In this document: piece by piece, positions 41,256 to 53,979 of the stretch
Numbering within the stretch: position 1 is the stretch's first letter
Layout of the letters: every line of letters begins with the position of its first letter
Source of the DNA: Megachile rotundata
Taxonomy: Eukaryota > Arthropoda > Insecta > Hymenoptera > Megachilidae
Assembly (NCBI RefSeq): GCF_050947335.1
Contig: NW_027473524.1
Coordinates: forward strand, 124,001-188,000
Direction of reading: 5' to 3'
DNA length: 64,000 nt
Notes under the pieces: model-generated
The model's input: the letters and a program-made list of their open reading frames with translations, nothing else
What the model was told of the DNA's origin: nothing
Databases searched by the model: none
Program-made: the position numbers and the translations under genes

Positions 41256-44200
41256 TAAGCATAATATGGCTAATAATATGAGTTAGATTGATAATAATAA
41301 GAGTAATAAGTATAGTAATTGTCGTTCTATCGATCATTTAAGCATAATATGGCTAATAATATGAGTTAGATTGATAATAATAACAGTAATAAGTATAGTA
41401 ATTGTAGTTCTATCGATAATATAAGCATAATATGGCTAATAATATGAGTTAGATTGATAATAATAAGAGTAGTGAGTATAGTAATTGTCGTTCTATCGAT
41501 CATATAAGCATAATATGGCTAATAGTATGAGTTAGATTGATAATAATAAGAGTAATAAGTATAGTAGTTGTCGTTCTATCGATCATTTAAGCATAATATG
41601 GCTAATAATATGAGTTAGACTGATAATAATAAGAGTAATAAGTATAGTAATTGTCGTTCTATCGATCATTTAAGCATAATATGGCTAATAATATGAGATA
41701 GATTGATAATAATAAGAGTAATGAGTATAGTAATTGTAGTTCTATCGATCATATCTGCATAATATGGTCAATAATATGAGTTAGATTCATAATAATAAGA
41801 GTAATAAGTATAGTAATTGTCGTTCTATCGATCATTTAAGCATAATATGGCTAATAATATGAGTTAGGTTGATAATAATAAGAGTAATAAGTATAGTGAC
41901 TGTCGTTCTATCGATCAAATTTGCATAATATGGTTAATAATATGAGTTAGGTTGATAACAGTGAGTGTAATAAGTATAGTAATTGTCGTTCTGTCGATCA
42001 TGTAAGCATAATATGGCTAATAATATGAGTTAGATTGATAATAATAAGAGTAATACGTATAGTAATTGTCGTTCTATCGATCATTTAAGCATAATATGGC
42101 TAATAATATGAGTTAGGTTGATAATAGTAAGAGTAATAAGTATAGTAATTGTCGTTCTATCGATCATTTAAGCATAATATGGCTAATAATATGAGTTAGA
42201 TTGATAATAATAAGAATAATAAGTATAGCAATTGTCGTTCTCTCGATCATATAAGCATAATATGGCTAATAATATGAGTTAGGTTGATAATAATAAGAGT
42301 AATAAGTATAGTATTTGTCGTTCTATCGATCATATAAGCATAATATGGCTAATAATATGAGTTAGATTGATAATAATAAGAGTAATAAGTATAGTAATTG
42401 TCGTTCTATCGATCATTTAAGCATAATATGGCTAATAATATGAGTTAGATTGATAATACTAAGAGTAGTGAGTATAGTAATTCTCGTTCTATCGATCATA
42501 TAAGCATAATATGGCTAATAATATGAGTTAGATTGATAATAATAAGAGTAGTGAGTATAGTAATTGTCGTTCTATCGATCATATAAGCATAATATGGCTA
42601 ATAATATGAGTTAGGTTGATAATAATTAGCATAATAAGTATAGTAATTGTCGTTCTATCGATCATATAAGCATAATATGGCTAATAATACGAGTTAGGTT
42701 GATAATAATAAGAGTAATAAGTATAGTATTTGTCGTTCTATCGATCATATAAGCATAATATGGCTAATAATATGAGTTAGATTGATAATAATAAGAGTAG
42801 TGAGTATAGTAATTCTCGTTCTATCGATCATATAAGCATAATATGGCTAATAATATGAGTTAGATTGATAATAATAAGAGTAATAAGTACAGTAATTGTC
42901 GTTCTATCGATCATATAAGCATAATATGGCTAATAATATGAGTTAGAGTGATAATACTAGGAGTAGTGAGTATAGTAATTCTCATTCTATCGATCATATA
43001 AGCATAATATGGCTAATAATATGAGTTAGATTGATAATAATAAGAGTAATGAGTATAGTAATAGTAGTTCTATCGATCATATCTGCGTAATATGGTTAAT
43101 AATATGAGTTAGATTGATAATAGTGAGTGTAATAAGTATAGTGAATGTCGTTCTATCGATCATATCAGCATGATATGGGTAATAATATGAGTTAGATTGT
43201 TAATATTGAGTGTAATAAATATAGTAATTGTCGTTCTATCGATCACATTAGCATAATATGGTTAATAATATGAGTTAGATTGATAATAATAAGAGTAATA
43301 AGTATAGTATTTGTTGTTCTGTCGATCATATAAGCATAATATGGCTAATTATATGAGTTAGATTGATAATAATAAGAATAATAAGTATAGTAATTGTCGT
43401 TCTATCGATCATATAAGCATAATATGGCTAATAATATGAGTTAGGTTGATAATAATAAGAGTAATAGGTATAGTAAATGTCGTGCTATCGATCTTATCTG
43501 CATAATATGGTTAATAATATGAGTTAGATTGATAATAGTGAGTGTAATAAGTATAGTAATTGTCGTTCTATCGATCATATTAGCATAATATGGTTAATAA
43601 TATGAGTTAGATTGATAATAATAAGAGTAGTGAGTATAGTAATTGTCATACTATCGATCATATACGCATAATATGGCTAGTAATATGAGTAAGATTGATA
43701 ATAATAAGAGTAATAAGTATAGTAATTGTCGTTCTATCGATCATTTAAGCATAATATGGCTAATAATATGAGTTAGATTGATAATAATAAGAGTAGTGAG
43801 TATAGTAATTGTAGTTCTATCGATCATATCTGCATAATATGGTTAATAATATGAGTTAGATTCATAATAATAAGAATAATAAGTATAGCAATTGTCGTTC
43901 TCTCGATCATATAAGCATAATATGGCTAATAATATGAGTTAGGTTGATAATAATAAGAGTAATAAGTATAGTATTCTCGTTCTATCGATCATATAAGCAT
44001 AATATGGCTAATAATATGAGTTAGATTGATAATAATAAGAGTAATAAGTATAGTAATTGTCGTTCTATCGATCATTTAAGCATAATATGGCTAATAATAT
44101 GAGTTAGATTGATAATACTAAGAGTAGTGAGTATAGTAATTCTCGTTCTATCGATCATATAAGCATAATATGGCTAATAATATGAGTTAGATTGATAATA

Positions 44201-47200
44201 ATAAGAGTGATAAGTACAGTAATTGTTGTTCTATCGATCATATAAGCATAATATGGCTAATAATATGAGTTAGAGTGATAATACTAGGAGTAGTGAGTAT
44301 AGTAATTCTCATTCTATCGATCATATAAGCATAATATGGCTAATAATATGAATTAGATCGATAATGATAAGAGTAATAAGTACAGTAATTGTCGTTCTGT
44401 CGATCATATAAGCATAATATGGCTAATTATATGAGTTAGATTGATAATAATAACAGTAATAAGTATAGTAATTGTCATTCTATCGATAATGTAAGCATAA
44501 TATGGCTAATAATATGAGTTAGATTGATAATAATAAGAATAATAAGTATAGTAATTGTTGTTCTATCGATCATATAAGCATAATATGGCTAATAATATGA
44601 GTTAGGTTGATAATAATAAGAGTATTAAGTACAGTAATTGTCGTTCTATCGATCATATAAGCATAATATGGCTAACAATATGAGTTAGAGTGATAATACT
44701 AGGAGTAGTGAGTATAGTAATTCTCATTCTATCGATCATATAAGCATAATATGGCTAATAATATGAGTTAGATTGATAATAATAAGAGTAATGAGTATAG
44801 TAATAGTAGTTCTATCGATCATATCTGCGTAATATGGTTAATAATATGAGTTAGATTGATAATAGTGAGTGTAATAAGTATAGTAATTGTCGTTCTATCG
44901 ATCATATTAGCATAATATGGTCAATAATATGAGTTAGATTGATAATAATAAGAGTAGTGAGTATAGTAATTGTCATACTATCGATCATATACGCATAATA
45001 TGGCTAGTAATATGAGTTAGATTGATAATAATAAGAGTAATAAGTATAGTAATTGTCGTTCTATCGATCATTTAAGCATAATATGGCTAATAATATGAGT
45101 TAGATTGATAATAATAAGAGTAGTGAGTATAGTAATTGTAGTTCTATCGATCATATCTGCATAATATGGTTAATAATATGAGTTAGATTCATAATAATAA
45201 GAGTAATAAGTATAGTAATTGTCGTTCTATCGATCATTTAAGCATAATATGGCTAATAATATGAGTTAGATTCATAATAATAAGAGTAGTAAGTATAGTA
45301 TTTGTCGTTCTATCGATCATATAAGCATAATATGGCAAATAATATGAGTTAGATCGATAATGATAAGAGTAATAAGTACAGTAATTGTCGTTCTATCGAT
45401 CATTTAAGCATAATATGGCTAATTATATGAGTTAGATTGATAATAATAACAGTAATAAGTATAGTAATTGTCGTTCTATCGATAATATAAGCATAATATG
45501 GCTAATAATATGAGTTAGATTGATAATAATAAGAGTAGTGAGTATAGTAATTGTCGTTCTATCGATCATATAAGCATAATATGGCTGAAAGTATGAGTTA
45601 GATTGATAATAATAAGAGTAATAAGTATAGTAGTTGTCGTTCTATCGATCATTTAAGCATAATATGGCTAATAATATGAGTTAGATTCATAATAATAAGA
45701 GTAGTAAGTATAGTATTTGTCGTTCTATCGATCATATAAGCATAATATGGCAAATAATATGAGTTAGATCGATAATGATAAGAGTAATAAGTACAGTAAT
45801 TGTCGTTCTATCGATCATTTAAGCATAATATGGTTAATAATATGAGTTAGATTGATAATAATAAGAGTAGTGAGTATAGTAATTGTCATACTATCAATCA
45901 TATACTCATAATATGGCTAGTAATATGAGTTAGATAGATAATAATAAGACTAATAAGTATAGTAATTGTCGTTCTATCGATCATTTAAGCATAATATGGC
46001 TAATAATATGAGTTAGATTGATAATAATAAGAGTAGTGAGTATAGTAATTGTAGTTCTATCGATCATATCTGCATAATATGGTTAATAATATGAGTTAGA
46101 TTCATAATAATAAGAGTAATAAGTATAGTAATTGTCGTTCTATCGATCATTTAAGCATATTATGGCTAATAATATGAGTTAGATTCATAATAATAAGAGT
46201 AATAAGTATAGTATTTGTCGTTCTATCGATCATTTAAGCATAATATGGCTAATAATATGAGTTAGATTGATAATAATAAGAGTAGTGAGTATAGTAATTG
46301 TAGTTCTATCGATCAAATTTGCATAATATGGCTAATAATATGAGTTAGATTGATAATAATAAGAATAATAAGTATAGTAATTGTCGTTCTATCGATCATA
46401 TAAGCATAATATGGCTAATAATATGAGTTAGGTTGATAATAATAAGAGTAATAAGTATAGTAATTGTTGTTCTATCGATCATTTAAGCATAATATGGCTA
46501 ATAATATGAGTTAGGTTGATAATAATAAGAGTAATAAGTATTGTGATTGTCGTTCTATCGATCAAATTTGCATAATATGGCTAATAATATGAGTTAGATT
46601 GATAATAATAAGAATAATAAGTATAGTAATTGTCGTTCTATCGATCATATAAGCATAATATGGCTAATAATATGAGTTAGGTTGATAATAATAAGAGTAA
46701 TAAGTATAGTAATTGTCGTTCTATCGATCATTTAAGCATAATATGGCTAATAATATGAGTTAGATTGATAATAATAAGAATAATAAGTATAGTAATTGTC
46801 GTTCTATCGATCATATAAGCATAATATGGCTAATAATATGAGTTAGGTTGATAATAATAAGAGTAATAGGTATAGTAAATGTCGTGCTATCGATCTTATC
46901 TGCATAATATGGTTAATAATATGAGTTAGATTGATAAAAGTGAGTGTAATAAGTATAGTAATTGTCGTTCTATCGATCATATTAGCATAATATGGTCAAT
47001 AATATGAGTTAGATTGATAATAATAAGAGTAGTGAGTATAGTAATTGTCATACTATCGATCATATACGCATAATATGGCTAGTAATATGAGTTAGATTGA
47101 TAATAATAAGAGTAATAAGTATAGTAATTGTCGTTCTATCGATCATTTAAGCATAATATGGCTAATAATATGAGTTAGATTGATAATAATAAGAGTAGTG

Positions 47201-48388
47201 AGTATAGTAATTGTAGTTCTATCGATCATATCTGCATAATATGGTTAATAATATGAGTTAGATTCATAATAATAAGAGTAATAAGTATAGTAATTGTCGT
47301 TCTATCGATCATTTAAGCATAATATGGCTAATAATATGAGTTAGATTCATAATAATAAGAGTAATAAGTATAGTATTTGTCGTTCTATCGATCATATAAG
47401 CATAATATGGCAAATAATATGAGTTAGATCGATAATGATATGAGTAATAAGTACAGTAATTGTCGTTCTATCGATCATTTAAGCATAATATGGCTAATTA
47501 TATGAGTTAGATTGATAATAATAACAGTAATAAGTATAGTAATTGTCGTTCTATCGATAATATAAGCATAATATGGCTAATAATATGAGTTAGATTGATA
47601 ATAATAAGAGTAGTGAGTATAGTAATTGTCGTTCTATCGATCATATAAGCATAATATGGCTGAAAGTATGAGTTAGATTGATAATAATAAGAGTAATAAG
47701 TATAGTAGTTGTCGTTCTATCGATCATTTAAGCATAATATGGCTAATAATATGAGTTAGATTGATAATAATAAGAGTAATAAGTATAGTAATTGTCGTTC
47801 TATCGATCATTTAAGCATAATATGGCTAATAATATGAGATAGATTGATAATAATAAGAGTAATGAGTATAGTAATTGTAGTTCTATCGATCATATCTGCA
47901 TAATATGGTTAATAATATGAGTTAGATTCATAATAATAAGAGTAATAAGTATAGTAATTGTCGTTCTATCGATCATTTAAGCATAATATGGCTAATAATA
48001 TGAGTTAGGTTGATAATAATAAGAGTAATAAGTATAGTGACTGTCGTTCTATCGATCAAATTTGCACAATATGGTTAATAATACGAGTTAGATTGATAAC
48101 AGTGAGTGTAATAAATATAGTAATTGTCGTTCTATCGATCACATTAGCATAATATGGTTAATAATATGAGTTAGATTGATAGTAATAAGAGTAATAAATA
48201 TAGTATTTGTCGTTCTATCGATCATATAAGCATAATATGGCTAATAATATGAAATAGATCGATAATGATAAGAGTAATAAGTACAGTAATTGTCGTTCTG
48301 CCGATCATATAAACATAATATGGCTAATTATATGAGTTTTATTGATAATAATAACAGTAATAAGTATAGTAATTGTCGTTCTATCGAT
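41256..48388. repeat. 7.55-kb tandem higher-order unit, copy 2, cut by gap
   Basis: Direct adjacent copy of 33704-41255, nearly identical throughout, ending at the N gap. It lacks the counterpart of the last 419 bases of copy 1 (40837-41255, about five monomers), which would be expected inside the gap if this copy is complete. The joint between copies lies next to a local 3-monomer repeat (AACAG marks at 41133 and 41382, 249 bp apart), consistent with an exchange between misaligned identical monomers. Confidence 0.9.
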
Positions 48389-48488
48389 NNNNNNNNNNNN
48401 NNNNNNNNNNNNNNNNNNNNNNNNNNNNNNNNNNNNNNNNNNNNNNNNNNNNNNNNNNNNNNNNNNNNNNNNNNNNNNNNNNNNNNNN
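48389..48488. other. Assembly gap (100 N)
   Basis: Exactly 100 N bases, a conventional placeholder length for a gap of unknown size. The satellite register does not continue across it: the TCGT motif is at 48376 before the gap and projects to 48485 after it, a spacing of 109, which is not a multiple of 83. The nominal length is therefore not the true length. Monomer subtypes also change across the gap. Two apparent short open frames spanning it are produced only by the N run. Confidence 0.99.
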
Positions 48489-48762
48489 TCTATCGATCAT
48501 ATAAGCATAATAAGGCTAATAATATGAGTTAGATTGATAACAATAAGAGTAATAAGTATAGTAATTGTCGTTCTCTCGATCATATAAGCATAATATGGCT
48601 GATAATATGAGTTAGAGTGATAATACTAAGAGTAGTGAGTATAGTAATTCTCATTCTATCGATCATTTAAGCATAATATGGCTAATAATATGAGTTAGAT
48701 TGATAATAATAACAGTAATAAGTATAGTAATTGTCGTTCTATCGATAATATAACCATAATAT

Positions 48763-48845
48763 GGCTAATAATATGAGTTAGATTGATAATAATAAGAGTA
48801 GTGAGTATAGCAATTGTAGATCTATCGATCATTTAAGCATAATAT
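48763..48845. repeat. Domain 2 subtype with GCAATTGTAGATCTATC
   Basis: Exemplar of a subtype specific to the right domain: TATAGCAATTGTAGATC, creating AGATCT just before the ClaI site, with CATTTAAGC. It recurs near 49.65, 49.97, 50.81, 51.14, 52.3, 52.6, 54.1 and 58.5 kb, usually after a CATGTAAGC unit and in a TACGAG-starting context. No AGATCT was noticed in domain 1. Confidence 0.85.
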
Positions 48846-49480
48846 GGCTAATAATATGAGTTAGATTGATAATAATGACAGTAATAAGTATAGTAATTGT
48901 CGTTCTATCGATAATATAATCATAATATGGCTAATAATATGAGTTAGATTGATAATACTAAGAGTAGTGAGTATAGTAATTCTCGTTCTATCGATCATAT
49001 AAGCATAATATGGCTAATAATATGAGTTAGATTGATAATAATGAGAGTAATAAGTATAGTATTTGTCGTTCTATCGATGATATAAGCATAATATGGCTAA
49101 TAATATGAGTTAGATTGATAATAATAAGAGTAATGAGTAGAGTAATTGTAGTTCTATCGATCGTATCTGCATAATATGGTTAATAATATGAGTTAGATTG
49201 ATAATAATAAGAGTAGTAAGGATAGTATTTGTCGTTCTATCGATCATATAAGCATAATATGGCTAATAATATGAGTTAGATTGATAATAATAAGAGTAAT
49301 AAGTATAGTAATTGTCGTTCTATCGATCATTTAAGCATAATATGGGTAATAATATGAGTCAGATTGATAATAATAACAGTAATAAGTATAGTAATTGTCG
49401 TTCTATCGATAATATAAGCATAATATGGCTAATAATATGAGTTAGATTGATAATACTAAGAGTAGTGAGTATAGTAATTG

Positions 49481-50642
49481 TCGTTCTATCGATCATATAA
49501 GCATAATATGGCTAATAATATGAGTTAGATTGATAATAATAAGAGTAATAAGTATAGTATTTGTCGTTCTATCGATCATGTAAGCATAATATGGCTAATA
49601 ATACGAGTTAGATTGATAATAATAAGAGTAATGAGTATAGCAATTGTAGATCTATCGATCATTTAAGCATAATATGGCCAATAATATGAGTTAGATTGAT
49701 AATAATAACAGTAATAAGTATAGTAATTGTCGTTCTATCGATAATATAACCATAATATGGCTAGTAAGATGAGTTAGATTGATAATACTAAGAGTAGTGA
49801 GTATAGTAATTCTCGTTCTATCGATCATATAAGCATAATATGGCTAATAATATGAGTTAGATTGATAATAATAAGAGTAATAAGTATAGTATTTGTCGTT
49901 CTATCGATCATGTAAGCATAATATGGCTAATAATACGAGTTAGATTGATAATAATAAGAGTAATGAGTATAGCAATTGTAGATCTATCGATCATTTAAGC
50001 ATAATATGGCCAATAATATGAGTTAGATTGATAATAATAAGAGTAATAAGTATAGTATTTGTCGTTCTATCGATCATATAAGCATAATATGGCTAATAAT
50101 ATGAGTTAGATTGATAATAATAAGAGTAATAACTACAGTAATTGTCGTTCTATCGATCATATAAGCATAACAAGGCTAATAATATGAGTTAGAGTGATAA
50201 TACTTAGAGTAGTGAGTATAGTAATTCTCATTCTATCGATCATATAAGCATAATATGACTACTAATATGAGTTAGTTTGATAATAATAACAGTAATAAGT
50301 ATAGTAATTGTCGTTCTATCGATAATATAAGCATAATATGGCTAATAATATGAGTTAGATTGATAATACTAAGAGTAGTGAGTATAGTAATTGTCGTTCT
50401 ATCGATCATATAAGCATAATATGGCTAATAATATGAGTTAGATTGATAATAATAAGAGTAATAAGTATAGTATTTGTCGTTCTATCGATCATGTAAGCAT
50501 AATATGGCTAATAATACGAGTTAGATTGATAACAATAAGAGTAATAAGTATAGTAATTGTCGTTCTCTCGATCATATAAGCATAATATGGCTAATAATAT
50601 GAGTTAGATTGATAATACTAAGAGTAGTGAGTATAGTAATTC
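49481..50642. repeat. 14-monomer tandem unit, copy 1 (1162 bp)
   Basis: A domain 2 higher-order unit repeated directly at 50643-51875. The offset of 1162 was checked at ACCATAATATGGCTAG (49749/50911), the CA(A/G)GGC mark (50171/51333) and GACTACTAAT (50257/51419). It contains a BglII-type unit pair, an ACTTAGAG unit and the GACTAC unit. A few single-base differences are visible (CTAGTAAGAT here against CTAGTAATAT). Confidence 0.82.
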
Positions 50643-51875
50643 TCGTTCTATCGATCATATAAGCATAATATGGCTAATAATATGAGTTAGATTGATAATA
50701 ATAAGAGTAATAAGTATAGTATTTGTCGTTCTATCGATCATGTAAGCATAATATGGCTAATAATACGAGTTAGATTGATAATAATAAGAGTAATGAGTAT
50801 AGCAATTGTAGATCTATCGATCATTTAAGCATAATATGGCCAATAATATGAGTTAGATTGATAATAATAACAGTAATAAGTATAGTAATTGTCGTTCTAT
50901 CGATAATATAACCATAATATGGCTAGTAATATGAGTTAGATTGATAATACTAAGAGTAGTGAGTATAGTAATTCTCGTTCTATCGATCATATAAGCATAA
51001 TATGGCTAATAATATGAGTTAGATTGATAATAATAAGAGTAATAAGTATAGTATTTGTCGTTCTATCGATCATGTAAGCATAATATGGCTAATAATACGA
51101 GTTAGATTGATAATAATAAGAGTAATGAGTATAGCAATTGTAGATCTATCGATCATTTAAGCATAATATGGCCAATAATATGAGTTAGATTGATAATAAT
51201 AAGAGTAATAAGTATAGTATTTGTCGTTCTATCGATCATATAAGCATAATATGGCTAATAATATGAGTTAGATTGATAATAATAAGAGTAATAACTACAG
51301 TAATTGTCGTTCTATCGATCATATAAGCATAACAGGGCTAATAATATGAGTTAGAGTGATAATACTTAGAGTAGTGAGTATAGTAATTCTCATTCTATCG
51401 ATCATATAAGCATAATATGACTACTAATATGAGTTAGTTTGATAATAATAACAGTAATAAGTATAGTAATTGTCGTTCTATCGATAATATAAGCATAATA
51501 TGGCTAATAATATGAGTTAGATTGATAATACTAAGAGTAGTGAGTATAGTAATTGTCGTTCTATCGATCATATAAGCATAATATGGCTAATAATATGAGT
51601 TAGATTGATAATAATAAGAGTAATAAGTATAGTATTTGTCGTTCTATCGATCATGTAAGCATAATATGGCTAATAATACGAGTTAGATTGATAACAATAA
51701 GAGTAATAAGTATAGTAATTGTCGTTCTCTCGATCATATAAGCATAATATGGCTAATAATATGAGTTAGATTGATAATACTAAGAGTAGTGAGTATAGTA
51801 ATTCTCGTTCTATCGATCATATAAGCATAATATGGCTAATAATATGAGTTAGATTGATAATAATAAGAGTAATAA
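50643..51875. repeat. 14-monomer tandem unit, copy 2
   Basis: Direct continuation of 49481-50642; the match with copy 1 ends where ATAAGTATAG becomes ATAACTACAG at about 51876. It has AACAGGGCT at 51333 where copy 1 has AACAAGGCT and later units have AATAAGGCT. Confidence 0.82.
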
Positions 51876-52485
51876 CTACAGTAATTGTCGTTCTATCGAT
51901 CATATAAGCATAATAAGGCTAATAATATGAGTTATATTGATAACAATAAGAGTAATAAGTATAGTAATTGTCGTTCTCTCGATCATATAAGCATAATATG
52001 GCTAATAATATGAGTTAGAGTGATAATATTAAGAGTAGTGAGTATAGTAATTCTCATTCTATCGATAATATAAGCATAATATGGCTAATAATATGAGTTA
52101 GATTGATAATACTAAGAGTAGTGAGTATAGTAATTGTCGTTCTATCGATCATATAAGCATAATATGGCTAATAATATGAGTTAGATTGATAATAATAAGA
52201 GTAATAAGTATAGTATTTGTCGTTCTATCGATCATGTAAGCATAATATGGCTAATAATACGAGTTAGATTGATAATAATAAGAGTAATGAGTATAGCAAT
52301 TGTAGATCTATCGATCATTTAAGCATAATATGGCTAATAATATGAGTTAGATTGATAATAATAACAGTAATAAGTATAGTAATAGTCGTTCTATCGATAA
52401 TATAACCATAATATGGCTAGTAATATGAGTTAGATTGATAATACTAAGAGTAGTGAGTATAGTAATTCTCGTTCTATCGATCATA

Positions 52486-53979
52486 TAAGCATAATATGGC
52501 TAATAATATGAGTTAGATTGATAATAATAAGAGTAATAAGTATAGTATTTGTCGTTCTATCGATCATGTAAGCATAATATGGCTAATAATACGAGTTAGA
52601 TTGATAATAATAAGAGTAGTGAGTATAGCAATTGTAGATCTATCGATCATTTAAGCATAATATGGCTAATAATATGAGTTAGATTGATAATAATAAGAGT
52701 AATAAGTATAGTATTTGTCGTTCTATCGATCATATAAGCATAATATGGCTAATAATATGAGTTAGATTGATAATAATAAGAGTAATAACTACAGTAATTG
52801 TCGTTCTATCGATCATATAAGCATAATAAGGCTAATAATATGAGTTAGAGTGATAATACTTAGAGTAGTGAGTATAGTAATTCTCATTCTATCGATCATA
52901 TAAGCATAATATGACTACTAATATGAGTTAGTTTGATAATAATAACAGTAATAAGTACAGTAATTGTCGTTCTATCGATAATATAAGCATAATATGGCTA
53001 ATAATATGAGTTAGATTGATAATACTAAGAGTAGTGAGTATAGTAATTGTCGTTCTATCGATCATATAAGCATAATATGGCTAATAATATGAGTTAGATT
53101 GATAATAATAAGAGTAATAAGTATAGTATTTGTCGTTCTATCGATCATGTAAGCATAATATGGCTAATAATACGAGTTAGATTGATAACAATAAGAGTAA
53201 TAAGTATAGTAATTGTCGTTCTCTCGATCATATAAGCATAATATGGCTAATAATATGAGTTAGATTGATAATACTAAGAGTAGTGAGTATAGTAATTCTC
53301 GTTCTATCGATCATATAAGCATAATATGGCTAATAATATGAGTTAGATTGATAATAATAAGAGTAATAATTACAGTAATTGTCGTTCTATCGATCATATA
53401 AGCATAATAAGGCTAATAATATGAGTTAGATTGATAACAATAAGAGTAATAAGTATAGTAATTGTCGTTCTCTCGATCATATAAGCATAATATGGCTAAT
53501 AATATGAGTTAGAGTGATAATACTAAGAGTAGTGAGTATAGTAATTCTCATTCTATCGATCATTTAAGCATAATATGGCTAATAATATGAGTTAGATTGA
53601 TAATAATAACAGTAATAAGTATAGTAATTGTCGTTCTATCGATAATATAACCATAATATGGCTAATAATATGAGTTAGATTGATAATAATAAGAGTAATA
53701 AGTATAGTAATTGTCGTTCTATCGATCATTTAAGCATAATATGGGTAATAATATGAGTCAGATTGATAATAATAACAGTAATAAGTATAGTAATTGTCGT
53801 TCTATCGATAATATAATCATAATATGGCTAATAATATGAGTTAGATTGATAATACTAAGAGTAGTGAGTATAGTAATTCTCGTTCTATCGATCATATAAG
53901 CATAATATGGCTAATAATATGAGTTAGATTGATAATAATAAGAGTAATGAGTATAGTAATTGTAGTTCTGTCGATCATT
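52486..53979. repeat. 18-monomer tandem unit, copy 1 (1494 bp)
   Basis: Repeated directly at 53980-55514 with an offset of 1494, checked at GACTAC (52913/54407). It shares several monomers with the 14-monomer unit just upstream (ACTTAGAG, GACTAC, ACTAAGAG, CATGTAAGC in the same order), so the 14-mer and 18-mer appear to be related units differing by inserted monomers. Confidence 0.85.

Larger units (their letters stand above)
1..48388. repeat. 83-bp satellite array, domain 1 (about 583 monomers)
   Basis: This is a head-to-tail tandem array of an 83-bp monomer in one orientation, with no inversion, insertion or unique sequence seen. The period was measured from successive TCGTTCTATCGAT motifs at 71, 154, 237, 320, 403 and so on, and from a rare GGCTGAAAG variant whose copies lie at exact multiples of 83. 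Register is kept very strictly: monomers start at positions equal to 17 modulo 83 up to about 16.0 kb, then 18, then 17 from about 36.4 kb, then 16 from about 44.0 kb, which means three net 1-bp changes in 48 kb. Common subtypes carry GTCATACTATC with CATATACGC, GTGCTATCGATC with TTATCTGC, TAGTGAGTGTAAT with CATATTAGC, and CAAATTTGC. Stops in every forward frame rule out coding. The array begins mid-monomer, so it continues to the left. It is a eukaryotic satellite by architecture; I do not recognise a named family. Confidence 0.98.

Noticed and set aside
48290..48532. Open reading frames of 80 and 61 codons around the gap
   Set aside because: They are open only because the N run hides stop codons; the flanking codons are ordinary satellite monomer.
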